Source of the DNA: Clarkia xantiana subsp. parviflora
Lineage: Eukaryota; Streptophyta; Magnoliopsida; Myrtales; Onagraceae
Direction of reading: 5' to 3'
Length of the DNA stretch: 64,000 nucleotides
Assembly: GCA_036873135.1 (NCBI GenBank)
Contig: JAPTYO010000009.1
Location: 29,781,756-29,845,755, forward strand
Part shown: positions 22,401 through 32,495 of the stretch, in pieces
Layout: every line of letters begins with the position of its first letter
Numbering within the stretch: the stretch's first letter is position 1
Translations under genes and position numbers: made by a program
The notes under the pieces: model-generated
Database searches by the model: none
What the model was told of the DNA's origin: nothing
Seen by the model: only the letters and a program-made list of their open reading frames with translations

Positions 22401-23337
22401 CTTGGATAGCTATCCTTTTGCTTCCTCCCATTGGTCTCACTTTCTGTGTTGTTGGTCGCGTTGCCGCGTCTATATTGAGCCTGTGTGAGATCACATCTTC
22501 TGATATCCCTGGCATATCGCTTGGTGACCAGGCGAATAGATCCTTGTATTCCCTTAGTAAAGCTACTAAGTGGTTCTCCTCTTCCTGAGATAAGGCAGTC
22601 CCAATTTTAGCCTTCCTATCGGCTTCTTCTATGAGTATCTCTTTTAGTTCCTCCATGGGGGCTGGTCTTCCATGATCTTCTCTTGGGTCCTCGTCTACTA
22701 GTAGGACTTCTCTTGTTTTCTTCCTTTTGCCTAGTGCAATCCTTGCACATTTCCTTGCTACCTTCTGGTTACCCTTTACTTCCCCTATCCCTTGGTCTGT
22801 GGGGAATTTCATTTTCTGATATAGCGTTGATGGTACCATACCCCACTTGTTGATTGTAGTGGTACCTAGGACCCCATTGTACTCCTCCATTTCTTCTGTA
22901 ATGAAGAATGGGACATCAATCTTTAGCTGCCTCTGCCCTGTGCCCAGTGTCACAGGTAGTGTGACTGCCCCCAGTGGGTATGTTGGCTCTCCTGAAAATC
23001 CTACCAAGGGGGAGTAAACCTGTTTTATGCTATTCGGCCTAACTCCTAGTATGTTGAGGACCTTCTTGCTAATGATGTTGGGTGAGCTTCCACTGTCTAT
23101 TAGGATTCTCCCAATGTCCATATCAGTGATCTTCATTGTTATAACCAGGGCATCCTTGTTGTCTGGTAACACATGCTCCATGTCTCTTCTTGAAAATTCT
23201 ATTATGTCTTCTCTCTTTCCTTTTGGTTGTTCTTCTTTTGGCTTAGGAGTCCCTAACTCTGCCATATATGCTTCCCTGGCATTCGCTGACTCTCCTCCAG
23301 CTCCATAACCTCCATGGATGACATATACGCTTGCCAT
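19411..23337 (-). CDS. pol: Element B Pol polyprotein: protease-RT-RNase H-aRNase H-integrase, intact
   Basis: 1308 codons with no interruption. ATG lies 51 nt from the 5' LTR and opens MASVYVIHGG, the motif that ends Gag in relatives (TINVIHGG in A, INMIYGG in C), so translation begins at the gag/protease border. Domains: retropepsin with catalytic Asp81 (LIDSGSS); linker (GRPAPMEEL, FAWSPSDMPG); RT about 320-500 with YVDD at 448-451; ancestral RNase H about 560-700, degenerate at its first Asp (LYISVSN), as in other dual-RNase-H elements; active-looking archaeal-type RNase H about 742-870 (HTDGSS, NEAEYEAL, KCDSQL, EADALS); integrase with HHCC finger about 962-1003 and D1032, D1092, E1128 (D,D-35-E); C-terminal PKWEGPYKI. 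All catalytic residues I can place are present except in the tether RNase H. No chromodomain seen. Confidence 0.95.
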   Translation of the reverse strand: MASVYVIHGGYGAGGESANAREAYMAELGTPKPKEEQPKGKREDIIEFSRRDMEHVLPDNKDALVITMKITDMDIGRILIDSGSSPNIISKKVLNILGVRPNSIKQVYSPLVGFSGEPTYPLGAVTLPVTLGTGQRQLKIDVPFFITEEMEEYNGVLGTTTINKWGMVPSTLYQKMKFPTDQGIGEVKGNQKVARKCARIALGKRKKTREVLLVDEDPREDHGRPAPMEELKEILIEEADRKAKIGTALSQEEENHLVALLREYKDLFAWSPSDMPGISEDVISHRLNIDAATRPTTQKVRPMGGSKRIAIQEEVEKLLKAKFIKEIRFQTWVANPVLVKKPGGSWRMCIDYRDLNKACPKDSYPLPRIDQLVDATSGHQLMSFMDAYSGYNQIKMAPEDAPHTAFYANSEIYHYTVMPFGLINAGATYQRMVNKIFGDMIGKTMEAYVDDMIVKSKEKKDHVENLRSTFERMRQYQVRLNPKKCAFGVQSGKFLGFMVSQRGIEVNPEKLQAIEEMQSPTKHKEVQRLNGRLAALNRFLSKIGDKALPFFEVLRANKKFEWTPRCEEAFQQLKQHLKTLPPLAKPTPGEPLYLYISVSNVAVSSVLIKEENAAQLPVYFVSKTLAKYEINYLPIEKYLYALIISARKLRPYFHGHEVTVLTDQPLKHLLQRPDTSGRLTKWAIELSEFRIHFAPRTAIKGQALADFIAEFTGINPDKDLGEVKTTCEASSSQETQSEELWEMHTDGSSNGGGSGAGLLLYPPNSDTPMRYAMALTFKATNNEAEYEALITGLRIAKGVGAKHLRVKCDSQLVVNQVKGIYTAKSENMQKYLQQAKDLIKSFQSFDIESVPREQNQEADALSKLALGAEAGKEVHFVEQRMQSVIEQMEVLAIDEAEVWMTPMRQYIMEGKLPKDKVEAVKIERMARNYAVMDNELYKKGYSTPFLKCIAYPETERVLAELHEGEAGCHEGARSISRKVYNLGYYWPSLSKEVADLVQKCDHCQRYSRNITAPPAKLSSISGAWPFAQWGIDLIGPLPKTKGQKTCIIVAIDYFSKWIEAKAMGKTTDDQVVNFIQSHIVSRYGVPRAIISDNGPQFKSKKLQWYCERLNIDHRFASVKHPQTNGQVESANKIVLDGLKKRLHATKGSWVDELENVLWAVRTTPKISTGETPFGLVYGTEAVAPAEIAVQSLRTKYFEEHENNKARLLDLDMVEDKRWNSEEAQTRMRLVSARYYNRQVKERQFHVGELVLRRNEFSHLDQVRKLSPKWEGPYKIASVPYVNAYRLEDGEGYISTNTFSGEHLKKYYV

Positions 23338-23388
23338 CTTGCTAGTGATAGTTAGGCTTTCTGTCCGAAGCCCGCAGACGGCGCCAAG
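23338..23388 (-). promoter_or_regulatory. Element B leader with primer-binding site
   Basis: 51 nt from LTR to ATG. PBS TGGCGCCGTCTG at 23375-23386, two bases from the LTR. The leader of C is also exactly 51 nt and alignable throughout (both contain TTCGGACAGAAAGCCT), with a different ORF behind the same ATG position. Confidence 0.8.
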
Positions 23389-24204
23389 TGTTAGGTTCCG
23401 GGATCTGGGTCAACGGGTGGTCGGCTCAAATCTCGTTCCTCACTGGAGATGTGGATGATCCGGTTCTCTTAGGTTGTACTGTCTTAGCTTTCGTCCTTCC
23501 TTCCTGAGCTTCTCTTCTCCTTTCGCCCTGCAGAAGGGGCAATACCAGGCACAGAGGGGGGGGGGGTGGTGCCTGATGAACCCTCTCCGATGCCTAAGTC
23601 AGTATCGTTTTTAGAGAGATAAAGCTAGAGAGATGTCAGAGCTAAAATGTCCAAATGGCCAAGATGATCAAATGAGTTGTGAAGGTGGGGTATTTATAGG
23701 CAACGGTGTCATTAAGGTGGCTTAATGACATCGTTAGCCTTTAAACACAATTAATTAACCTTTAAGCACATAATTAAGACCTTAGGATTCGGAGGAGGTG
23801 GGCGGAGTGGACCGAGCAGGGGAGTCCGAAGGTGGTGTCGGGGCCCTTGGGGGGGAGAAATCCGACCTCCAAGGGTAGGGGTTGGGTGAGGGCACCCAAC
23901 CCCTCCTAGGGAGGGTGGGGTTGGCCAACCCCATCCCTCCTAGGAGGGATCGGGTTGGCCGACCCGATCTCTCCTAGGAGAGATCGGGTCGGCTGACCCG
24001 ATCTCCCCTAGGGGAGGTCGGGTGTGGCCGCCCAACCTCACCTAGGTGAGTTCGTCTCTGCCGGACGGGCGCTTCGGCCCCGTCCGAGCCGTCGATGTTC
24101 TCGCGAAGTGTCCGGGTTGAAGTTTCGATTTGCAATCATAAATGGGACGATAAAAATACAACGGTTCGGAAGTCAACGGGTTCAAATTGGGCGTATATCC
24201 ATCA
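23389..24204 (-). repeat. Element B 5' LTR
   Basis: 816 bp. Identical by eye to the other LTR except for one fewer 34-bp palindromic unit (five CCTAGG cores instead of six) and one fewer G in a G-run. Confidence 0.95.
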
Positions 24205-24209
24205 ATTTG

Positions 24210-24450
24210 GATAATATATAGATAATAGTGTTACTTCATATTATTTATCATTATCTGATAATAGATATACTACATGAAATATATAACTCCGTGCGGAAAC
24301 GATGAAAATACCTAGTATATTATATAAATTATGAAGGAAAGATAATAAAAGGTTTCTACCACAACACGTCACATTAGCATTACTGTCCAATAAACAATTA
24401 ACACATCACTAATTCAATAAAGTATAAAAAATCAGCAGTTAATCATTATT
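24210..24450. other. AT-rich host-like DNA between B and D
   Basis: No gene or repeat recognised; it forms the right flank of B and left flank of D. Confidence 0.45.
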
Positions 24451-24634
24451 TGTTATGAATATATTTAGTGGATGTTCAATATTACGTGTATATACCATCT
24501 TCCTTGTTTAGACTTTCCTAGTATTAAATTTACTTCCTCCACAAGTATATGTAATCCCTATATAAGGGCTCCTTATGTGTGATAATAAGACATGCTCAAG
24601 TTCCCTCTTCTATTACCTCTCTATTTCCGTAACA
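24451..24634 (+). repeat. Element D 5' LTR
   Basis: 184 bp, TGTTATGAATA ... TTTCCGTAACA. A short U3/R with CCTATATAAGGGCTC as TATA element near 24556. A PBS-like GTTATCAACACG follows at 24636; it is not the TGGTATCAGAGC site used by the other copia elements here. Confidence 0.9.
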
Positions 24635-26187
24635 CGTTATCAACACGAATTGCTCAAATTTTTTTTTTCCAACCCTTATCGTAATATTATACGAAAGTAT
24701 AGAGACCGCCACCATGATATAAATTTCTCACGACAAAAGCTCGAACAACAATGGTGGAAGTGGGATAGTGGCACAAACTAATCTTTTGAGAATCCATCAA
24801 CCGATTTATCAGAACCACCAACGATTCCCTGGAGTTTGAATCGATCTGATTGTGTTGCATTGAAAGAGATATTATTACTTCTTTATTTACTTACGTATTT
24901 TGACTATTTAATAATTCATATTCTAATTATTATAATTATTGTGTGTCAGGAATTTAATGTTTAGTTGAATATGTACGAGTTAAGAAAGGATTCGAGATCG
25001 ATGTGTTGACAGAACAGACTACATAAACAAAACTCCAATGAAGCAAGTCGTATTCAATCTTACAGTACATGACAGATGACACACATAATTGATCGAGGTA
25101 TGATTCCGACTCCACAAGTTAGCAAAGAAAACTAACTCGGATTTGGTTAAGTTTAGTTACACTGTTATTCACATCTTGATATGAATCGTTGAAAAAGTAA
25201 AATCAGTTCATAGATGATTCGTTATGGAAATCGCTTAGACTAGTTTGTCAATATAATCGAGGTTAAATTTGAAAACTTGTTGCCTAAACGATGACCTATA
25301 TATATTTATATGATAATAATAATTGAAAGCCACTATGAAATTGCTTAGGGGATAATTATTCTAATCTGTAATGACAAACTATGATTTTCGGTGATAAATC
25401 TCTATTTTCTTTACTGACTATGAAAAGTCTTATTTTCTATAGTTATAGTTTATGTACAACTGCTAGCTAGTAACAAGTTATGGTTATGTTGTTTATATGA
25501 ATTGGTTAAATATCTTATATGATACTTTTTTTTTACGAATAAATTGCTGAATAAATAACTTATGTCGAAAATAAAGGATGTTAATACACGATATCACGTC
25601 GGTAATTTTTTTTATTTTGGTAGTATTTATATATTGAATACACATAAATGTGAAAAATTATTTCTTACATAAAGTTATATGTATTGATATTGCCCCACTC
25701 CCTGAAGCGAGTGTAGAGCAAATATTACGCTCCCTGAAGTAAGCGTCATAAGTTATGATTATAACGAGGATATACTCCACTCCCTGAAGCGAGTGTTGTA
25801 GATTATGATTATAGCGATGAAATCATCCACTTCCTGAAGTGAGTGATATAATTTATAATGACCTTTTAAGAGTATAAATACAAATATGTTATAATCATCA
25901 TGGTCATAGAAACAGTTGATTTTGATTTTGAAATAGATAAAATTGTTAGTATCGTCATGATATCGATAAAGAAAGATGATGCATCTTACAAATAAAGAAT
26001 GCAAAATCCAATTGATTTGGAAGAATGATAATTTTGAGAAGCGCGATGACGCTAACAAAAATTTAATTATATGATGAAGCGAGAAATTTATTCATATGAA
26101 GTGCGATGACACTAGGCAAAGATTAGCCTCAAATGAAAAAAAAAAAAAAAAAGTCATTGCATATATTATTTTTAAATATGGGATATT
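24635..26187 (+). pseudogene. Element D internal region, left part (decayed gag and upstream pol)
   Basis: AT-rich and full of stops, so no domain is readable. Between 25696 and 25841 it has four short hairpins of the form CACTC-cctgaagc-GAGTG, spaced 35-50 bp. The same hairpin style, with other stems, continues on the far side of C (36688-38112). Confidence 0.55.
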
Positions 26188-26192
26188 ACGAT

Positions 26193-26998
26193 TGTTAAGT
26201 TATGAGATCTAGGTCAACGGGGTGTCGGCTTTGATCTCACTCCTTACGGGGGATGTGTGTGATCCGGTCTTCTCGAGTTGCCTTGCCTTTGTCTATGTCC
26301 TTCTTCCTTTCTTTCTTCCCTTGGTTCCTTCTCTTCTTCTCTCCCTTTGCCCTGCAAAAGGGGCAATACCAGACACGGAGGAGGGGGGGGTGGTGCCTGG
26401 TGAACCCTCTCCGATGCCTAAGTCAGAACTATATTTCTAGAGAGATAAAGCTAGAGAGATGTCAGAGCTAAATTGTTCAAATAGCCAAGATGTTCAAATG
26501 AGTTGTGAAGATGGGGTATTTATAGGCAACGGTGTCATTAAGGTGGCTTAATGACATCGTTAACCTTTAAACACAATTAATTAACCTTTCAGCACATAAT
26601 TAAGACCTTAGGATTCGGAGGAGGTAGGCGGAATGGACCGAGCATGGGCGTCTGAAAGGGGTGCCGGGACCCTTGGGGGGGGGAGAAATCCGACCCCCAA
26701 GGGTAGGGGTTGGGTGAGGACACCCAACCCCTCCTAGGGAGGGTGGGGTTGGCCAACCCCATCCCTCCTAGGAGGGATCGGGTTGGCCGACCCGATCTCC
26801 CCTAGGGGAGGTCGGGTGTGGCCCCCCAACCTCACCTAGGTGAGTTCGCCTCTGTCGGACGGGCGCTTCGGCCCCGTCCGAGCCGTCGATGTTCTCGCGA
26901 AGTGTCCGGGTTGAAGTTTCGATTCGCAATCATAAATGGGACGATAAAAATACAACGGTTCGGAAGTCAACGGGTTCAAATTGGGCGTATATCCATCA
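26193..26998 (-). repeat. Element C 3' LTR
   Basis: 806 bp, TGTTAAGTTATG ... ATATCCATCA on the plus strand. TATAAATA on the minus strand at 26517-26524; four CCTAGG palindromes. Clearly related to, but distinct from, the LTR of B. Confidence 0.95.
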
Positions 26999-27014
26999 CA
27001 TGCCCCCGAGTCAA
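26999..27014 (-). promoter_or_regulatory. Element C polypurine tract
   Basis: Minus strand TTGACTCGGGGGCATG abutting the 3' LTR, identical to B. Confidence 0.75.
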
Positions 27015-27180
27015 CCAATGGCCTAACCCTTGATTGACTCTATTTTAGGATGGTATGACACGCGCAATTTGAAACCGGGATTTTACCTTCTTTGTCTGAA
27101 TGCCTGCTTACCCATGGATGCGTGCCTCTGACTCTGCCCCCTGTCTAATGAGATAGAGGAATTGTAAACGTCAGAGTAGC

Positions 27181-27208
27181 ACGGACGTGTGCCTAGGCAC
27201 GCGTCCGT
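27181..27208. promoter_or_regulatory. 28-bp near-perfect palindrome near the PPT of C
   Basis: Same palindrome as 15692-15719 in B, conserved at about the same distance from the PPT. Confidence 0.6.
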
Positions 27209-27547
27209 CTGAGGCGGGAGTAATAAACTTATCTCTGCTACAGGTGTATACTCAAAAAATACAAACTTGCACAGGGGTGTGATACAAATGCAACTAAATG
27301 ACTTACGCTTCAAATTCGTGCAAGGATTTTATCTAAGTGCGGAAAAATTAATTTTAGCCAAAAATTTTCCTAAGTATGGAATGCTAAAAAATAAAACTAT
27401 CTTGATAATTTTTCTAAGTATGGGAATATACTTAGCTATAGGTGAAAGGGATAAAAATAATGGTTTTTCCTTGGCCCTTAGATTTTACTTAAGGCTAGAT
27501 GGATGGTGGTGATTAAAACCCCTAAAAAACCCTATCATCCTTTTAAC

Positions 27548-27555
27548 ATAAAAGA
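27548..27555 (+). promoter_or_regulatory. Candidate TATA-like element of the antisense gene of C
   Basis: CATAAAAG in AACATAAAAGAGG, followed by about 0.95 kb of probable leader (GC-rich 27650-28050, no in-frame ATG of note) before the proposed start. A weaker match than TATAAAAG in B. Confidence 0.35.
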
Positions 27556-28512
27556 GGAGAGTTAGAAAAAATACCTCCAAAAGTCACCATAGCCCCCATC
27601 TTCCTTCTTCACTTACCCTTGGAGAGCAAGAAAGGTTGGAGAGCACCCCCAAGGCTAGGGCCGGCCGGAATTTCCACCAAGAGGCAGAAATCCGACCAGC
27701 AATTCCGGTAGGAGGGAACCACCAGCACGGACGGAGCCGGCTAGCGGGTCGACGGCTCGAGGCGGTGGTGTGGAGGCGGCAGCTGGCTGGGACAGCGGCG
27801 CGGAGGGACAACCAGGCGACGGCGAGGTCGCTGCCGGCGGAGACAGCTGCTGGTTCATCGGAGGCGGTCGACGGCGAAGGGAGACGGTTCCGGCGTGACG
27901 CGCAGAGCTCTCCGGCGACGGCGGGGCGGACGAGATCACCTCCGGCGACGGCAAGACCCAAATTCCGGCGAGGGGCTGATTTCGATCGACTTCGAAATTT
28001 GAATTCCGGACCCGCTTATCACATCGGGTCGGGTTTTCCGAAGGTCCGCTCTTTTCCTTTCCATTACCGCGTAAAACGTCGATTTTTGAATCGTTGATAT
28101 TTGATTGCCGATGCTTGATTAAATGTGGGATTGCCGTAGATAGCCGTTGGTAGTTGTGGATTTTGGGGAAAAGTGTTTGCCGGTCGTCCGGATATGGTTT
28201 CTTGTCCGATTGGGCTATCCCGGTCTTGAATTTGATGTCGTGCCGCCGTTGGTGTGTTAATCTTTGTTGGAGGGTATAATGGTAATTTTTTCCAAAACCC
28301 GACCTTAGGCTCGGATAAAACTATTTGACTCGGTAGTTGTCGTTGGTTGAGTGTCTTTGGATCTTTGATTGTTGTCGTTAGTCGGGAGTCGGAGTATTTC
28401 CGGTTCTTCGGAAATTTTCCTTGTCTTGATATTTGTCGTGTCGTGGCAGGTACTATACTCTTGGTGGTGTCCACGTACGCAGACTCTTCAGAGACGTCGT
28501 ATTCTCCGAAGG

Positions 28513-30908
28513 ATGAGTGAGTTCCTCTTTCTCTTCCTCTTTGGTCGCGTTACTTTCTTTCCTATTGCTAGCTTAGTATCGTGACCTTCATTGGGGTGTT
28601 AGTCGAAATTTGATTCGTGCTTTGGGGTTTCTTGCTATCTTTGCCTTAGGTCTTGCTATTCTGTCAGAGAACCATATCACTAGGTCCGATTACAACGAAC
28701 ATGTCACCCTAGGAGATATCAGTCCCCTAGATGAGCCTCTGTATCCTTTTCTCCCCTCCTTGGGGAATACTCGCGGGACGGCGACGGAGCCTCCTATAGG
28801 GAAGGTCGCCGTGTACCCCTCTCAGATCCGATTCGGGCTGAGGCTACCTTACTGTGACGAGCTTATAGAGTTGAGCAGGTTCTTCAGGATTTCTCCTGTG
28901 AACCTTGCCCCCAGTGCCCTCCGCGTCTGGGTGGGCTTCCGGGTATTGTGCCATTGGTACTCCTGGAAGTACTCTCTCGTTCTATTCCGATGTTTCTATC
29001 GGTTCCAGTACCGGACGAGGGTGGGGTTTGCGAGTTTCGTAACTCGTCATCCGACCTTCAAAGATCCCCGATTCTCTGATTTCGGGTTGAGTGGGGTCGA
29101 GTGGGATACCTCTCTCCGTTTTGTGACCCAGATTGACAATTCGGCCAGTCACTGGGCTAAGCACTACTTCTTCATTACGGACCGATACGTCACTTGGTCG
29201 GTCCTGAATGAGGATCGGTCCGATGGTTGGCCCGCTTTTGGAGAGTTCTCTTCGGATGATTTGAAGACTATGAAGATCATTCACGAGAGCAACAGGACCC
29301 GGTCTTACTGCCCCGTGTCTTTAATAACTGAGACGGATCTTTACGAGGCCGGGATCAGTCTGACTCCTGACTCCGGGGGTTCGGTATGTCACTTGGTCTT
29401 TCCATCTTTATTTACCTTCTGCTCTTCCTTTGTAGGTTGGTTTCATGGAAAAACCTATAACATGCAGGGAGCCCCTGTTGACCTGAGCAAGAGGAAGGCT
29501 CCTTCTAGTTCTGCTTTGAAGAAATCCCCCCTGCCTGGGAAGAAGGCTGGGGCCTCTGGTATGCTTTCTCCTATTTGCTTCTTTATGATGTAACTTATGT
29601 TTTCCTTATCTTGTTTTTCTTACCTTGCTAGTGCACTCCCCCTTGGTGACTGAGAGGGTCGTCTCCGTTGGCAGAGATTCTGGACCTTCCAAGTCCAAGC
29701 CGCGGCGATCTGATTCTGAGGCCGGGGCCTCGGCTGCTAAGAGGAAGAAGGCTGTGGATCCTGCTTCGCCTACTGCTCGTCCTCCGACCCTATCTCGTGA
29801 TAAGGAGATGGTGGTCGAAGAGGTGCCTTCCCTGGCTGACAAAGGGAAGCGACCTGCTAGTGGTGGTTCCCCTGCCCCCCAGCCGAGGGCACGGTCCTCA
29901 GGTATGATCTCTACCTTGTGCTGATCCTTGTATGTTTATATTCTCCTTTGACTTGCTTTGCTTGTGTAGGTGGGCCTCCGACTTTAAGTCGGAAGGATTT
30001 CGCACGGCTCACTGATGAAGATGTTATTGGGTCTGAGTGGACTCCCTTCGCTGGTCTGAAGGAGTTCCACCTCGATAGTACTTCCTCTTTGCGGACTCCT
30101 GAGGTTGGTGTCCGCGTCCTTCGTGGTGCCGTTCCCCCTGGGGATCGTGTTGCTCCGCCCAAGTCTCCTGGGGAGACTCAGCGCTTTGTTCAAGGGGTAC
30201 TCTCTCGTTATGCACCTGTAAGTTGTTCTCTGCTTTCCTCTTGTTTCTTTCATAATGTCTATCTTTCGGTTATTCATCCCTTGTTTGAATTGTTAGGGCA
30301 TATCTGACATGGTGAACATGTCCTCGCTCGTACTCGAGTTATCTGACGAGAGGAAGACCCTTGAAGACAGCCAGGTTTCTCTCAAGGCGGAGGTCGCCAC
30401 TGCTGCCGAGAAGGCGCGTATATCTGATTTGAGACTGCAGGAGCTCCAGGACCAGGTGTCCTTGCTTGAAACCACTGTGGGCAGTTTGCGCCGGGAAGCT
30501 GAGGTTGCCGCGTCTGTCCATTCTGAGGAGCTGCGGAGGTTGGAGACTAAGTGTCGGGCGGAGGAGAGGGCTGTCGCGGTATCTGAATACAAGGCCTCCT
30601 CTGCCTTCACCGCCGACTATAGCACGCGTCTCACCCAGGAGATGAACCAGTTCGGTGAGTATCTGGTTGATCACATATACCGGATTGATCCTCAGTTCCC
30701 CTTTGGTGACCTTGGTGACCTTGGGCCATATGCCACTGGCTACGCGACTGTTCTGATGGGTCAGGCTGCCGTTGCAGACGAGCCTGCCCCTGCCCAGGTG
30801 GATGCTACACCTGTGGAGATTGGTACCTCAGACTCCTCCTCTTCATCCATTTCCGCTGGCGGTTCAGCTTCAGGGGGTGAGGGTGACTCCCCTGAAGGTT
30901 CTGACTGA
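28513..30908 (+). CDS. Antisense spliced gene of element C with 'putative gypsy type transposon' domain
   Basis: Plus strand, opposite to gag. Proposed exons: 28513-28516, 28668-29383, 29468-29558, 29632-29901, 29970-30217, 30297-30908; phases agree and give about 646 residues. Introns of 73, 68 and 79 bp (29559-29631, 29902-29969, 30218-30296) are well supported, and the last two match B in place and phase. The 4-nt first coding exon and the 84-bp intron at 29384 are less certain; the frame is also open through the latter. The N-terminal part has the plant domain typified by FGLRLPYCDELIELSRFF and LAPSALRVWVGFRVLCHW (Pfam Transposase_28 as I recall it). Then come a basic linker, SRKDFARLTDEDVIGSEWTP, a coiled coil (ERKTLEDSQVSLKAEV) and an acidic Ser/Gly tail. 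Function unknown. Open throughout, so possibly expressed. Confidence 0.7.
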
Positions 30909-31363
30909 CGTGTTTATCTCATGCTATCCTTGTATATAATTACACTCCTTCTCCCCTTGTGTGGGTTGAGTGTCCTTTGAGATTGTGATGGTGTTTGTTG
31001 TTACTTTCCTTTGGCGCATTATGTTGTTGACTACGTGGTTCGTTTGCCTTTACACTAGTGCTTCTCATGCTTTTGTATATATCTCTTCTCATGATGGCTC
31101 CCTATGCCTTGTGTATGGCTCTTTGGGTATGGACTCTTTACTTGATGTGTTTCCTTTACTTATCCTTCTTTCGTGTTTTCCTTCATGTCTTACCTGCCAT
31201 TTCATAAAGAAAAAACATTACTTGTTCTTCACATTACTTTACTTAGAAATTTCTTTCTCATGTTACCCTTCCGAGCATGGTATCCTTCTAAGCATGGTAT
31301 CCTTTCAAACATGGTGTGATGATCTCTTCTGATACCCCTTACACGGTATACGTTGTACTGTTA

Positions 31364-32245
31364 GACCAAAGATACGCTCTTGGTGGGCGTCGAAATCTTT
31401 TCACGAGACAGGCTCTCGGACGGCGCTTAACGTTTCACAGGATAGGCTCCCGGAGGGCACAGGTTAGTCCACCGATACCTTCTTGACGGGTGTCAAACTG
31501 TTCACGAGACAGGCTCTCGGACGGCACTTAACGTTTCGCAGGATAGGCTCCCGGAGGGCACAGGTTAGTCCACCGATACCTTCTTGACGGGTGTCAAACT
31601 GTTCACGAGACAGGCTCTCGGACGGCACTTAACGTTTCGCAGGATAGGCTCCCGGAGGGCTCAGGTTAGACCAAAGATACGCTCTTGGTGGGCGTCGAAC
31701 TGGTAGTTTGAAATCTACCTCAAGATACGCTCTTGGGGGCGTCGAACTGGTAGTGTTTTTTCTACCTCAAGATACGCTCTTGGGGGCGTCGAATCTGGTA
31801 GGTTGCAAATCTACCTCAAGATACGCTCCTGGGGGCGTCGAATTCGTAGTTTTTGGAAACCACTCTCAAGATACGCTCTTGGTGCGTCGAAGTCGTAGTG
31901 TAATAACTACTCTCAAGATACGCTCTTGGGGGCGTCGAAGGTTGTAGTATGAACACTACTCTCAAGATACGCTCTTGGGGGCGTCGAAGTTCGTAGTTTT
32001 TGGAAACCACTCTCAAGATACGCTCTTGGTGCGTCGAAGGTCGTAGTATAACTACTCTCAAGATACGCTCTTGGGGGCGTCGAAGGTCGTAGTATGAACA
32101 CTACTCTCAAGATACGCTCTTGGGGGCGTCGAATGTCGTAGTACGAAGACTACTCTCAAGATACGCTCTTGGGGGCGTCGAATGTCGTAGTACGAAGACT
32201 ACTCTCAAGATACGCTCTTGGGGGCGTCGAAGGTTGTTGACTTGA
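31364..32245. repeat. Element C 3'-UTR tandem repeats
   Basis: Same two arrays as in B. The GACAGGCTCTCGGA block has three copies (two in B), and the CAAGATACGCTCTTGGGGGC unit about twelve. Unit order is largely shared with B, with local copy-number changes, so the array predates the split of B and C but is still changing. Confidence 0.9.
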
Positions 32246-32495
32246 AGTCATATCTGTGTAAGGATAACTTGGTGATTGTAACATCACATTCACTGGTAAA
32301 TACTTTTGAATAACTACTACTCTCTTAGGAGCATTCATGTTTTTGTACACTCGGGATGCCTTGGTGCACCAAGACATCCTTTGTAGGAAATTGAAGATAG
32401 TTGTAGAGTTGGAGTAACTTCGTGAGTTCTCCTTCTCAAGAGTTGTTTTTTGAAAAGCTTGTAAAGCTAAAACATGCGAAATGCTAGATATGAAA
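32246..32495 (-). other. Element C 3' UTR next to the coding region
   Basis: Homologous to 19116-19410 of B, base by base with scattered differences. The homology ends where the coding regions of the two elements begin. Confidence 0.7.

Larger units (their letters stand above)
14659..24204 (-). mobile_element. Element B: Tat-lineage Ty3/gypsy retrotransposon, Pol-only, very young
   Basis: 9546 bp on the minus strand, TSD ATTTG (14654-14658 and 24205-24209), LTRs of 851 and 816 bp. Apart from one extra 34-bp palindromic unit and one G in a G-run, I see no difference between the LTRs, so insertion was recent. In its own sense it has: 5' LTR, PBS, a 51-nt leader, one open pol frame, a 3' UTR with tandem repeats, an antisense spliced gene, PPT and 3' LTR. 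There is no gag: the start codon sits at the gag/protease boundary. It therefore needs Gag from elsewhere. Element C has matching LTR, leader and 3' regions and carries gag. Confidence 0.95.

Noticed and set aside
27584..28097. Overlapping GC-rich ORFs on both strands
   Set aside because: No ATG-led frame with a known domain; best read as the leader of the antisense gene of C.
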